Part shown: positions 48,811-57,680 of the stretch, in pieces
How positions within the stretch are numbered: the stretch's first letter is position 1
How the letters are laid out: the number at the start of each line of letters is the position of its first letter
Assembly (NCBI GenBank): GCA_029210045.1
Contig: JARGNX010000002.1
Span: 62,001-126,000 of the forward strand
Source of the DNA: Coxiellaceae bacterium
Lineage (GTDB): Bacteria > Pseudomonadota > Gammaproteobacteria > Coxiellales > Coxiellaceae
DNA: 64,000 nucleotides
Direction of reading: 5' to 3'
The notes under the pieces: model-generated
What the model was told of the DNA's origin: nothing
Database searches by the model: none
Seen by the model: only the letters and a program-made list of their open reading frames with translations
Program-made: the position numbers and the translations under genes

Positions 48811-49360
48811 AATGTATTTCAGCTTCATTGAGTGGTGGTGCAACACGATCCTTATCAGACAAAGAAATCTCAGCTTCTGATAATGGCCACTCGATGCCTA
48901 TAGCCGGGTCGTTCCATAGAATATTACTTTCATGCGCTGGCGAATACTCATTGGTAGAGCGATATAGTAGATGGGTATTATCTTCTAACACCAACACGCC
49001 ATGGGCAAATCCAGGAGGCACCCACAACGCCTTATTATTATCCGCAGTTAATACCTCGCTCACCCATTGACCAAACGTCGGAGAACCACGGCGGATATCA
49101 ACTGCCACATCAAACACAGCACCCGCCGTTACTCGTACGATCTTGCCTTGCTCCATCGGCTCATGCTGATAATGCAGACCACGCAATACCCCTTTACTAG
49201 AACACGAATGATTATCCTGTTGGAAATCGCCAACAATGCCGTGCGCCTCAAAGTCACTGCGCTTATAGGTTTCCATAAAGAAACCGCGGTCATCAGGAAA
49301 CACACGCGGCTCAACTAACACAACTTCTGGAATGGCAAGCGGGGTAAATGTAAAAGGCAT
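48794..49360 (-). CDS. rfbC: dTDP-4-dehydrorhamnose 3,5-epimerase
   Basis: Third enzyme of dTDP-L-rhamnose synthesis, a cupin-fold epimerase of 188 residues. It shows VLVEPRVFPDDRGFFMETYKRSDFEAHGI, the catalytic-His segment LRGLHYQ and WVPPGFAHGVLVLEDNTHLLY. It follows rfbA on the minus strand after a 59-base gap and runs into the RgpF-like gene. Confidence 0.96.
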   Translation of the reverse strand: MPFTFTPLAIPEVVLVEPRVFPDDRGFFMETYKRSDFEAHGIVGDFQQDNHSCSSKGVLRGLHYQHEPMEQGKIVRVTAGAVFDVAVDIRRGSPTFGQWVSEVLTADNNKALWVPPGFAHGVLVLEDNTHLLYRSTNEYSPAHESNILWNDPAIGIEWPLSEAEISLSDKDRVAPPLNEAEIHYVCAV

Positions 49361-49419
49361 ATTTTATATTCTCTCTAGTGAAGGATGGGGTCCAGTTGTT
49401 ATTATTCGGCCACTGGCCA

Positions 49420-50322
49420 TCAAGCAGTCACTGTTTTCATGCGACCAGCTTCGACAATATTTTTCGGTAGTTCAGCAAGGTAGCGACCGTAGCCACTTTT
49501 GATCATCGGCTCAGCTAATGCCAATAATTGTGCATCAGTGATATAACCTTTGCGCCAACTGATTTCTTCTGGGCACATAATGCGCTGCCCTTGGCGCCTT
49601 TCTAGCACTGCGATATATTGGCTGGCTTCAAGCAATGACTCATGCGTGCCGGTATCTAACCAAGCAAAACCACGTTGCAGCAACTCAACTTTCAATTGAC
49701 CTTGCTGTAAATAGACTTTATTCACATCGGTAATTTCTAATTCATTTCGCCACGATGGTTTAATTGACTTGGCAATATCAACCACCTCGTTATTGTAGAA
49801 ATATAAACCAGTCACAGCATAATTTGATTTTGGTATCTCCGGTTTTTCGACAATATCGATCACCTGCCCTTGCTGATCAAATTCAACCACACCATATCGC
49901 TCTGGATCATTGACGTAATAACCAAATACAGTCCCACCAGTTAATTCTGAACGCACCCTTTGCAAAGAAGCTTCAAACCCAGCGCCATAAAAAATATTAT
50001 CACCCAAGATCAAAGCAACCGAATCGCCATTAATGAACTCTTCGCCCAACAAAAACGCTTGAGCCAAACCGTCAGGCGACGCTTGTTCAACATACGAGAG
50101 TTCAATACCTAAATGGTGACCATCACCTAACAGTTCACGGTAGGCAGGCAAGTCGCGCGGTGTAGAAATGATCAAAATTTCGCGGATATCAGCCAGCATC
50201 AATGTTGATAAAGCATAACAAACCATTGGTTTATCAAATACAGGTAATAACTGTTTGCTCACAGCTTGCGTTAATGGATATAACCGCGTACCTGAACCAC
50301 CTGCCAGAATGATACCTTTCAT
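49420..50322 (-). CDS. rfbA: Glucose-1-phosphate thymidylyltransferase
   Basis: First enzyme of dTDP-L-rhamnose synthesis, condensing glucose-1-phosphate with dTTP. The 300-residue length is typical. The activating motif is [31 protein letters not shown] and the metal site lies in [10 protein letters not shown]. It is transcribed divergently from rfbD from a promoter whose -35 box overlaps that of rfbD. Confidence 0.97.
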   Translation of the reverse strand: MKGIILAGGSGTRLYPLTQAVSKQLLPVFDKPMVCYALSTLMLADIREILIISTPRDLPAYRELLGDGHHLGIELSYVEQASPDGLAQAFLLGEEFINGDSVALILGDNIFYGAGFEASLQRVRSELTGGTVFGYYVNDPERYGVVEFDQQGQVIDIVEKPEIPKSNYAVTGLYFYNNEVVDIAKSIKPSWRNELEITDVNKVYLQQGQLKVELLQRGFAWLDTGTHESLLEASQYIAVLERRQGQRIMCPEEISWRKGYITDAQLLALAEPMIKSGYGRYLAELPKNIVEAGRMKTVTA

Positions 50323-50358
50323 AATAATACCTATATAGAATGGAGTGAAAACAGCGAA

Positions 50359-50387
50359 ATGATATAGATATTAGGTGCTATTGACAA
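50359..50387 (-). promoter_or_regulatory. Promoter of rfbA-rfbC
   Basis: Minus-strand -35 TTGTCA (complement of 50382-50387) and -10 TATCAT (complement of 50359-50364) are separated by 17 bases and lie about 40 bases before the rfbA start. The -35 box occupies almost the same bases as the rfbD -35 box on the other strand. Confidence 0.7.
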
Positions 50388-50408
50388 GTAACTTAGCTGT
50401 CTTACAAT
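50381..50408 (+). promoter_or_regulatory. Promoter of rfbD-rfbB-pgi
   Basis: A consensus -35 TTGACA (50381-50386) and -10 TACAAT (50403-50408) with 16-base spacing lie about 58 bases before the rfbD ATG. One base of offset separates this -35 box from the opposing rfbA -35, so the two promoters probably compete for RNA polymerase. Confidence 0.75.
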
Positions 50409-50466
50409 GCTAGGGCGCATCACGCAACGCTTGCAGTGGCGCTAATGAAAGGGAACATGCAACAAC

Positions 50467-51342
50467 ATGAAGCTATTAATCATCGGTAAGAATGGCCAGG
50501 TGGGTTTTGAATTAGTTCAAGCCTGTCTTGAACAAGGTATCTCGCATGTCGCGACTGGTCGCGCAGAATTGGATATCGCCGACCCAAACAGCATCCAAGA
50601 CTTCTTCAAGACGCAGCATGACTTCAGCTGCGTCATCAATGCGGCAGCCTATACACAAGTGGACAAAGCCGAACAAGAAACCAATGCTGCCGACCAAGCT
50701 AACCACTTAGCAGTAAAATATTTAACAGCTGAATGCCAACGCTACGATATAGCATTGTTTCATGTTTCAACCGACTATGTATTTGATGGCAATAGCCATA
50801 CCCTATACAAAGAATCTTCCGATACAGCACCATTAGGCGTATACGGCAAAACAAAGTGGTTAGGTGAAGAGGCACTGCGCCAGGCATGGCATAAACATAT
50901 TATCTTGCGTGTGAGCTGGGTATTTGGTCAACACGGCAATAACTTTGTCAAAACCATGGCTCGCCTAGCCGCACAAAAAGAAACACTCGGCGTAGTTGCT
51001 GATCAATATGGAAGCCCAACAGCAGCACGCGATATTGCGCGGGTCATTTTACAAGTAATCCCACAGATGGATAACCACTGGGGCACTTATCACTACAGCA
51101 GCTTCCCATTAACTACCTGGCATCAATTTGCTACCGCCGTGATTGACTCAACACCTGATGCGATCACAAAAACCATCAACCCAATCACCAGCGCTGAATT
51201 TCCTACCGCCACCACGCGACCGAAAAACTCCGGTTTAGACACATCAAAAATTAGAACTACTTTCGGCATTAAACAACATGCTTGGCGCGATTATTTAGCT
51301 GAAGTGATAGCAAAAGCCAGCAAACAAGAGGTAATCGCATGA
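50467..51342 (+). CDS. rfbD: dTDP-4-dehydrorhamnose reductase
   Basis: Last enzyme of dTDP-L-rhamnose synthesis, a short-chain dehydrogenase of 291 residues. GKNGQVGFELV is the nucleotide loop, HVSTDYVFDG carries the Thr/Asp site and YGKTKWLGE holds the catalytic Tyr-Lys pair. It overlaps rfbB by four bases (ATGA). The usual rfbBDAC order is split here into two divergent pairs. Confidence 0.96.
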   Translation: MKLLIIGKNGQVGFELVQACLEQGISHVATGRAELDIADPNSIQDFFKTQHDFSCVINAAAYTQVDKAEQETNAADQANHLAVKYLTAECQRYDIALFHVSTDYVFDGNSHTLYKESSDTAPLGVYGKTKWLGEEALRQAWHKHIILRVSWVFGQHGNNFVKTMARLAAQKETLGVVADQYGSPTAARDIARVILQVIPQMDNHWGTYHYSSFPLTTWHQFATAVIDSTPDAITKTINPITSAEFPTATTRPKNSGLDTSKIRTTFGIKQHAWRDYLAEVIAKASKQEVIA

Positions 51343-52391
51343 GCGCCCTATTAGTCACCGGCGCAGCCGGCTTTATTGGATCTAACTTTGTGCGCATGAT
51401 GTTAGGCCGCGAGTCTGATACCACCATCATCTCACTAGACAAGCTCACCTATGCTGGGGACTTGCATAACTTAAGCAACCTACCCAATGAACATCGCCAT
51501 ATATTTATAAAAGGTGACATCAATGATGAAGCACTGGTTGCCAGCACACTGCGCCAATACAACATCACCAGCATCGTGCACTTTGCGGCTGAGTCACATG
51601 TCGATAACTCAATCCTCACCCCTAAAGTCTTTATCGAAACTAATGTGTTGGGTACGTTAAATTTATTGCATCAAGCCAAACAATATTGGTTAGATGAACT
51701 GCAACTCAACGAACAACAATGCCGCTTTCATCATGTATCAACCGATGAAGTGTATGGTACCTTATCGAAAACGGACCCAGCGTTTAATGAAGCCACCCCC
51801 TATCAGCCAAACTCGCCTTACTCCGCATCAAAGGCCGGCTCTGATCATATCGCTCGCGCTTATTTTCACACCTATAAGTTGCCCGTCACCATTTCGAATT
51901 GCTCGAATAATTATGGCCCATATCAACACGCCGAAAAGTTAATTCCCGTTGTCATCAATAGCTGCTTACAACAAGCCCCCATCCCTGTATATGGTGATGG
52001 CTCAAATATTCGTGACTGGTTATTTGTAACTGATCATTGTGATGCGATCGCCTGCATTTTAGAAAAAGGCACCATCGGCGAAGTGTATAATATTGGCGGT
52101 AAAAATGAGTTAGATAACTTAACCCTAATAAAATCAATTTGCCAACTAATGGACGGCTACCGGCCTCACAATGCGCCACATGAAAAGCTCATTAGTTTTG
52201 TTGAAGACCGTAAAGGTCATGATTGGCGCTATGCGATAGACAATAGCAAGATTCAGACCAGCCTAGGCTGGCAGCCATCGCAAGATTTTGACAAGATGTT
52301 AAAACAAACGATCGAGTTTTATCTTAACAAAGAGCTGACACAACAAAACAACCCCAACCATCAGGATACCAACAAAAAGGTCAATGCATAG
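51339..52391 (+). CDS. rfbB: dTDP-glucose 4,6-dehydratase
   Basis: Second enzyme of dTDP-L-rhamnose synthesis, an extended short-chain dehydrogenase of 350 residues. It has TGAAGFIGSNFVR for NAD, HFAAESHVDNS, HVSTDEVYG with the catalytic Thr-Asp-Glu, and YSASKAGSDH with Tyr-Lys. The C-terminal tail (QQNNPNHQDTNKKVNA) is polar and longer than usual. It ends one base into the pgi start codon. Confidence 0.96.
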   Translation: MSALLVTGAAGFIGSNFVRMMLGRESDTTIISLDKLTYAGDLHNLSNLPNEHRHIFIKGDINDEALVASTLRQYNITSIVHFAAESHVDNSILTPKVFIETNVLGTLNLLHQAKQYWLDELQLNEQQCRFHHVSTDEVYGTLSKTDPAFNEATPYQPNSPYSASKAGSDHIARAYFHTYKLPVTISNCSNNYGPYQHAEKLIPVVINSCLQQAPIPVYGDGSNIRDWLFVTDHCDAIACILEKGTIGEVYNIGGKNELDNLTLIKSICQLMDGYRPHNAPHEKLISFVEDRKGHDWRYAIDNSKIQTSLGWQPSQDFDKMLKQTIEFYLNKELTQQNNPNHQDTNKKVNA

Positions 52392-53833
52392 TGAAAAACA
52401 TGGATGATACTCAGGATGCGGTTGCTGAACTCGTACACGAGCAGCACCAACACGCCATTAGCCAGGGAGGCTTAAGCTTTTTTCCTTCACCGAACATCAA
52501 TAACCAACAAGCGTTAGATTTATTGGCACACAATAACTTTACGCAATGGCGCGAGAAATTATTTCAAGGTGGCATTGTCAATCTCAGTGAGGGCCGACCC
52601 GCTTGGCATACGGCTTGCCGCCAACCCAAACCCAATGATCAAGTAACGGCATACCTTGAGCCGATGCAGAAATTATGCAAGCGCATCCGTCAACAAACCT
52701 TTAATCAATTAGTCATTACAGATGTAGTAAACATTGGTATCGGCGGATCAGACCTTGGCCCCAAGCTGGTCTGTGAAACCTTCAGCCATCTAATTGATGG
52801 GCCACGGCCACACTTTGTATCAAATCTCGATAGCTCGCAAATGCGTTCGCTATTGAAGAAACTCAACCCCAAGCACACCTTATTTATCGTCGCCAGTAAA
52901 TCGTTTAAAACTTTAGAAACAATTGAAAATTTACAACTGGCTAAAGCCTGGCTAAAACAACATCGCATTGAAGTGAAAAAACATCTAATTGGCATTAGCA
53001 ATAATATTGATGCCGCAATTGCACAAGGCATTAGCAGCGACCAAGTGTTGTTTATGCCAGAGTGGATTGGTGGTCGCTTTTCCATTTGGTCAGCTGTTGG
53101 ATTAAGCAGCGCTATCGCGCTAGGATTCGAGCGCTTTCAGCAACTGCTGCACGGCGCCCATCAAATGGATGAACATTTTCTACATGCCGACAGCGCAAAC
53201 AATATGCCGCTGTATTACGCCGCACAATTATTTCATTTGATTCGCACTGAACGCTTATCGAATATCGCTATCTTACCCTACTCACATCATTTACGTAGCT
53301 TAACCGAATATTTACAACAACTGTTTATGGAAAGTCTCGGCAAGAGTGTCAACAACCAAGGCTTAGCCATCAGCAGCCTCACCGGCCCAATGGTATTTGG
53401 TGGCCCCGGCACCAATTGTCAACACAGTTATCAACAACTCATGATGCAAGGCAACCACCGCCTAATGACTGATTTTATTTTGCCACTGCGCCAGCCAGAT
53501 GGTGATACAAAAACACAAGCCTTACTTGCCGCTAATTGTTTAACCCAATTACGCACACTGCGCGATGGCGCACCCGATGACCAACAAAAACAAAAAAGCA
53601 TAACCGGCCAACAAGTCGCTAATTTATTTGTTATCGAAGAACTAACACCTCAGTCACTCGGCGCCCTATTAGCTATGTATGAACATGCCGTATTTGCTTT
53701 GGCTTATTTACTCGACATCAACCCGTTTGATCAGTGGGGCGTTGAACGCGCTAAACAAGACAGTCAAAAGCTGTATGAAACACTCAAGGACCGCTTGTTG
53801 ACGCTACAGCAAATCACAGAGGCCTTAAAATAA
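52391..53833 (+). CDS. pgi: Glucose-6-phosphate isomerase
   Basis: Interconverts glucose-6-phosphate and fructose-6-phosphate, linking glycolysis with the sugar-nucleotide supply used by the rfb genes. Key segments are VVNIGIGGSDLGPKLV, FIVASKSFKTLET (the phosphate-binding SKT(F)T loop, altered), PEWIGGRFSIWSAVGL and GPGTNCQHSYQQLMMQG, with QWGVERAK near the end. At 480 residues it is shorter than the roughly 549-residue E. coli enzyme. The start is GTG at 52391 (overlapping the rfbB stop) or the ATG three codons later. Confidence 0.93.
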   Translation: MKNMDDTQDAVAELVHEQHQHAISQGGLSFFPSPNINNQQALDLLAHNNFTQWREKLFQGGIVNLSEGRPAWHTACRQPKPNDQVTAYLEPMQKLCKRIRQQTFNQLVITDVVNIGIGGSDLGPKLVCETFSHLIDGPRPHFVSNLDSSQMRSLLKKLNPKHTLFIVASKSFKTLETIENLQLAKAWLKQHRIEVKKHLIGISNNIDAAIAQGISSDQVLFMPEWIGGRFSIWSAVGLSSAIALGFERFQQLLHGAHQMDEHFLHADSANNMPLYYAAQLFHLIRTERLSNIAILPYSHHLRSLTEYLQQLFMESLGKSVNNQGLAISSLTGPMVFGGPGTNCQHSYQQLMMQGNHRLMTDFILPLRQPDGDTKTQALLAANCLTQLRTLRDGAPDDQQKQKSITGQQVANLFVIEELTPQSLGALLAMYEHAVFALAYLLDINPFDQWGVERAKQDSQKLYETLKDRLLTLQQITEALK

Positions 53834-53907
53834 TTCACCAAATACGGATAAAAATTCTTCAGTTTTTATGTTAGCTTATTTGCCTATTCCATAAGGAGGG
53901 ATTTGTG

Positions 53908-54867
53908 ATGTCGGATGTCATTATTTATAAAGCAAAAGATGGGCATATAGAACTTTCGGTGAATTTAGACAAAGAAACAGTGTGGCTCACGCAAAGGCAA
54001 CTATCTGATTTATTTGATAAAAATATAAGAACCATATCAGAACATATACAAAACATCTTCAAAGAAGGAGAGCTGATTGAGGGTTCAGTCATCCGGAAAT
54101 TCCGGATAACTGCAGGAGATGGGAAAAGTTATGATATTCAACATTATAATTTAGATGTGATAATTTCTGTTGGCTACCGAGTTCGATCAAAGCGCGGCAC
54201 TGAATTTAGGCAATGGGCAACAACTGTATTAAAGCAACATTTAATTGGTGGATATTCTATTTATAAAAAACGCCTTGCCGAACGCGGTGTTGAAGAATTG
54301 CAGCAATCTTTAGAATTACTACAGCAGACATTGACACAAAATGAATTAGTCAACGATATTGGTGCCGAAACCATCCGGCTCATTAATCACTATGCGAAGA
54401 CCTGGTCTTTACTATTAGCTTATGATGAAGATCAATTAACACTACCGCAACAAGGGAAATTATCGGTTGGGCCCTTAAATTATCAAACCGCATTAGATGC
54501 CATTAACGCATTAAAAGTAAAGCTCGCTGAAAATAAGGAAGCCAGCGCATTGTTTGGTAATGAGCGTGAGCATGGGCTGGAAAGTATTCTTGGCAATATT
54601 GAACAAACCTTTGATGGTGAAGCGCTCTATGCCACTAGTGAACAACGTGCTGCCCATTTGTTTTATTTTGTTATTAAAGATCACCCATTCAGTGATGGTA
54701 ATAAACGGATTGGTTGCTTGATCTTTTTGCTGTACTTGAAGGTGCAAAATATAGCCATTAACATTAATGATAATGGCTTGGTCGCTTTAGCACTGCTCGT
54801 TGCAGAAAGCAAACCTACTCAAAAAGATTTGTTAATTCGCTTAATTGTTAATTTACTAGCTAACTAA
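53908..54867 (+). CDS. RhuM-Fic fusion protein (death-on-curing-type Fic domain)
   Basis: A 319-residue two-domain protein. Residues about 10-130 are a RhuM/virulence-protein domain (ETVWLTQRQLSDLFDKNIRTISEHIQNIFKEGEL, YNLDVIISVGYRVRSKRGTEFRQWAT), and residues about 200-310 are a Doc/Fic domain with the complete motif HPFSDGNKRIG. Doc-type Fic domains phosphorylate or AMPylate target proteins and are often toxins. No inhibitory-helix antitoxin gene is seen beside it. AAGGAGGG precedes the ATG at 53908; a GTG one codon earlier is a less likely start. Confidence 0.9.
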   Translation: MSDVIIYKAKDGHIELSVNLDKETVWLTQRQLSDLFDKNIRTISEHIQNIFKEGELIEGSVIRKFRITAGDGKSYDIQHYNLDVIISVGYRVRSKRGTEFRQWATTVLKQHLIGGYSIYKKRLAERGVEELQQSLELLQQTLTQNELVNDIGAETIRLINHYAKTWSLLLAYDEDQLTLPQQGKLSVGPLNYQTALDAINALKVKLAENKEASALFGNEREHGLESILGNIEQTFDGEALYATSEQRAAHLFYFVIKDHPFSDGNKRIGCLIFLLYLKVQNIAININDNGLVALALLVAESKPTQKDLLIRLIVNLLAN

Positions 54868-54909
54868 ATGGCAACAAAATATTTCGAAACCAATATAGGA
54901 TAATAATTA

Positions 54910-56106
54910 ATGAAGCAACTCAGAAAAATACTTATAACCATAACTTTGTTGTTGACACAAACAATACTGATTGCTTCATCAACATCCGCAGCAAATACCC
55001 AGCATGCGATCTTACACACCTTTGCTAAAAAGATTTTGCATAGCAGCAAACAGATCACTGCGATTTCATTAGCCAGCCAATGCAAACGTCATCGTCCAAA
55101 CTACGCCTATGCTGGGACCCTTGGCTTTAAAATTTTAACACCCGTTGATCAGAACAGTTTATTTGAGATTGGTAGCATAACAAAATCTTTCGTTTCCGTA
55201 GTTGTTCTGCAATTGCTACAAGAAAAACACATAAACCTAAGCACACCCATTGCCAAATATTTCCCACACTATCCAAAGTGGGGAAAAGTCACTATCAAGC
55301 AACTACTCAACATGACCAGCGGTATCCCAGGCAATGGCACAGTAAAATCAACTGATATTTTCAGAAAATTCTCTGCTGATGAATACCATAATTACATCCC
55401 CCCGACTAAAATTTTAAACCTCACCTATAAGTTACCCTTAGACTTCAAACCTGGTTCGAAATTCGAGTATTCAAATACTAATTACACATTATTAGGCGAA
55501 CTTATCGGCAAACTAGGGTCACAAAGTGGTTATGATGCAGTCGATACACGTATTATTAAAAAGCTAGGCTTACAACATACATATTTTGTTAAAGATAAAC
55601 TTGCCGACATCCCCGGGGTCAACAAAAAAAGTATCGTGCATGGCTATGACTTTTATCGTAAAGGCTCTAACCCCTACCCTTTTCAAAAATTTGGCGAAGA
55701 TGTGACCGCTTACTCTTTATCTCCCTCCAACTACAGCGGCGCGATCGTGTCTACACCCACGGATATCAATAGCTATATTCATGCTTTATATACGCCTGGT
55801 GTATTGTTAAATAAAAAGCAGCTCAAGCAATTAACCAGCCTGGTATCAACCGCTAATGGACTACCATTTGACCCAAAAAAGCAACCTGATCAAATAGGTT
55901 TTGGTCTCGGCATTTTTGGTATGTATTCTTCGCAGCAAAAGCAGATGATTTATTTTTATCAGGGTCAGACAAATGGCTACCAATTTATGTATCTCTATTC
56001 CCCCAAAACACAAATGTATGTAAGTTTTGGCATAAATACCATAGCTCGCGTGCTTAATGAGAAAAATACGCTTGCGTTGTTTGATGAGCTGAATAAAACT
56101 TGCTAA
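54910..56106 (+). CDS. Serine hydrolase of the class C beta-lactamase / D-Ala-D-Ala-carboxypeptidase family
   Basis: A 398-residue secreted or periplasmic protein with signal peptide ILITITLLLTQTILIASSTSA. The catalytic SxxK is SITK (EIGSITKSFVSV) and the YxN motif is YSN in FEYSNTNYTLLGELIG. It may act on peptidoglycan peptides, esters or beta-lactams; sequence alone cannot say, and a resistance role should not be assumed. It lies 42 bases after the RhuM-Fic gene on the same strand. Confidence 0.88.
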   Translation: MKQLRKILITITLLLTQTILIASSTSAANTQHAILHTFAKKILHSSKQITAISLASQCKRHRPNYAYAGTLGFKILTPVDQNSLFEIGSITKSFVSVVVLQLLQEKHINLSTPIAKYFPHYPKWGKVTIKQLLNMTSGIPGNGTVKSTDIFRKFSADEYHNYIPPTKILNLTYKLPLDFKPGSKFEYSNTNYTLLGELIGKLGSQSGYDAVDTRIIKKLGLQHTYFVKDKLADIPGVNKKSIVHGYDFYRKGSNPYPFQKFGEDVTAYSLSPSNYSGAIVSTPTDINSYIHALYTPGVLLNKKQLKQLTSLVSTANGLPFDPKKQPDQIGFGLGIFGMYSSQQKQMIYFYQGQTNGYQFMYLYSPKTQMYVSFGINTIARVLNEKNTLALFDELNKTC

Positions 56107-56221
56107 TTACCAACGTTCGTCGTGCTGCTATTCAGCGTGTCGCTATCATACCCGATATAAAGCTCAGATTTAGGTACAGATTGAATGAAAACATGAATAT
56201 ACCCTGAAATAAAGTCTGCTG

Positions 56222-56351
56222 CTTTATGGTGTGAGTAGCGTAGCAAGGTTGGACAAACTGACTCATTAAAAATGCGGAGCTTATAAATAATAAGTGACAA
56301 ATTTTTAATGAGTCAGTTTGTTCAAGATTGCCCGCTTATCGCGCCATAAAG
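56222..56351. mobile_element. MITE-like palindromic element related to those at 36.2-36.5 kb
   Basis: A 130-base element with ends CTTTATGG/CCATAAAG and inner 25-base arms (56249-56273 and 56301-56325) that match with one mismatch. Shared blocks with the 36-kb copies are AGGTTGG.CAAA near the left arm, GAG.TTATA..TAATAA.TGAC in the centre and TCAAGAT on the right. The paired arms themselves differ between families, but pairing is kept. Confidence 0.78.
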
Positions 56352-56382
56352 AAAGGGAGGGCCGAAGGCCCCCCCTTATTTT
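56350..56382. terminator. Bidirectional intrinsic terminator
   Basis: GGGAGGGCC-GAA-GGCCCCCCC forms a GC-rich hairpin followed by TTATTTT on the plus strand. On the minus strand it is followed by TTTCTTT. It lies between the convergent serine hydrolase and vapC genes and can end both transcripts. Confidence 0.9.
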
Positions 56383-56415
56383 CCCGCGCTTACAAGCCCC
56401 CCGGCATGTAACTGT

Positions 56416-56823
56416 TTAATGTACCCAATTCTCGCATTTCAAACGTGGTACATGTTCAAACTGTTGTGGTCTATTCGTCACTAGCGTGGTCTTTAATGCC
56501 AACGCTTGTGATGCTATCCACAAATCACTGCTGCCTAACGATTGCTGTTCTTTATCCAGCATGGCGCGCAGTGCACCGTAATACTTACCTGATTCCATGC
56601 ATATCGGCAGTGGTGGAATCAAGTTAGCCAACTGCTCAATCAACTGAATCGACTGCTTCCGTTGACCACTGTTTTCTGCCCCAAACAACAACTCACCATA
56701 AGTTACTGCTGACATGCTCACCTCACCTACCTTTAATTTTTCGAATCGCGCCAACACTTCGTGTGGTCGGTGTTGAGCGATGTGGATACATAAATTGGTA
56801 TCCAGTAGATAGCGTAAAGTCAC
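56416..56823 (-). CDS. vapC: VapC toxin, PIN-domain ribonuclease
   Basis: A 135-residue PIN nuclease. Acidic residues are in YLLDTNLCIHI, SMSAVTYGELLFGAE, and GSSDLWIASQALALKTTLVTN, with FEHVPRLKCENW at the end, all typical of VapC. It is translated from an ATGA overlap with the upstream antitoxin. It should cleave tRNA or rRNA when free of VapB. Confidence 0.94.
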   Translation of the reverse strand: MTLRYLLDTNLCIHIAQHRPHEVLARFEKLKVGEVSMSAVTYGELLFGAENSGQRKQSIQLIEQLANLIPPLPICMESGKYYGALRAMLDKEQQSLGSSDLWIASQALALKTTLVTNRPQQFEHVPRLKCENWVH

Positions 56824-57053
56824 TCAAAACTTCCCCTCTCTTGTGGCGCCGCGTCATCTCGGCCCATCGTAAAGTAGTCATTTGGCATATGCTCCATGAG
56901 CTCGAATGCCTTGGCCAGATTTGGAGGTATTTCTCTTAAAATCAGAGTGTTACCCTTCTTTATAATCTCGACCGTATCCCCAGTTAGCTGGCAATCTTTT
57001 GGCAGCCTCACCGCCATTGAGTTACCACTTTTAAACACCTTTGTCGTTCTCAT
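56820..57053 (-). CDS. vapB: VapB antitoxin, AbrB/SpoVT type
   Basis: A 77-residue antitoxin. The N-terminal swapped-hairpin DNA-binding domain is visible in TTKVFKSGNSMAVRLPKDCQLTGDTVEIIKKGNTLILR, and the C-terminal tail wraps the VapC active site. GAGGGG precedes the ATG at 57051-57053 by eight bases. The promoter just upstream carries a perfect inverted repeat, the expected operator. Confidence 0.93.
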   Translation of the reverse strand: MRTTKVFKSGNSMAVRLPKDCQLTGDTVEIIKKGNTLILREIPPNLAKAFELMEHMPNDYFTMGRDDAAPQERGSFE

Positions 57054-57072
57054 TTGTAAATCCCCTCACGAC

Positions 57073-57115
57073 AATGTATATACTTTTAGTATATACATTC
57101 TGGCGATATCGTCAA
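57073..57115 (-). promoter_or_regulatory. vapBC promoter with palindromic operator
   Basis: Minus-strand -35 TTGACG (complement of 57110-57115) and -10 TATACT (complement of 57088-57093) with 16-base spacing. The -10 lies inside the perfect inverted repeat AATGTATATACT-TTT-AGTATATACATT (57073-57099), so binding of VapB or VapBC there would block the promoter. Confidence 0.8.
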
Positions 57116-57167
57116 GTGTTTATTTACGATATACTGCTCGCGCTTACTCTATATATAAGGCGTCTCC

Positions 57168-57656
57168 ATGACAGAAATCGAACAAATCATCCAAACACTG
57201 AATCTAGAAAAGCACTGCGAAGGCGGCTACTTTCGACGCACCTATTGCTCAACCATTGAGTGCACCAATAGTGAAAACAAACCACGCTTTAGCATGAGCA
57301 GTATTTATTATTTAGTGACGGCAGAATCAGGCATTAGCGTATTTGCCATAAATAAATCTGATTTGATGCTGTATCACCACCAAGGCGCGGCCTTAAAAAT
57401 TGTCTTTATTGAAAAGGATGGCAGCATGCGCGAAGAAACACTTGGTAGTAACTTAAACGCTGGACACACACCGCAAGTGTTTTGCCCGGCCGGCACATGG
57501 AAAGCCTATGACTTAATGGGCGCCGAATACGCACTGGTAAGCGAAGCGGTAACACCCAGCTTTGAATATGAAGATATGCATATGCCGACATTTGAAGAGC
57601 TCAAGCAAAAGTCTCCACAACATGCAGAACAATTACGGCACTACATCCTGCGCTAA
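57168..57656 (+). CDS. Cupin-like protein, DUF985 family
   Basis: A 162-residue protein of the DUF985 cupin family. CEGGYFRRTYCS, SSIYYLVTAESGISVFAINKSDLMLYHHQG and FCPAGTWKAYDLMGAEYALVSEAVTPSFEYEDM follow the family pattern. The conserved residues line a small-molecule pocket; no function is established for bacterial members as far as I know. It is a single gene, divergent from vapB. Confidence 0.9.
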   Translation: MTEIEQIIQTLNLEKHCEGGYFRRTYCSTIECTNSENKPRFSMSSIYYLVTAESGISVFAINKSDLMLYHHQGAALKIVFIEKDGSMREETLGSNLNAGHTPQVFCPAGTWKAYDLMGAEYALVSEAVTPSFEYEDMHMPTFEELKQKSPQHAEQLRHYILR

Positions 57657-57680
57657 CTTTACCGAAGCGTTAAAAAGTAT

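Larger units (their letters stand above)
56107..56415. other. Convergent intergenic region with a MITE-like palindrome and a bidirectional terminator
   Basis: This 309-base gap between the serine hydrolase and vapC has no gene. It contains a 130-base palindromic element (56222-56351) and directly after it a strong stem-loop with T-tracts on both strands. Confidence 0.75.
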
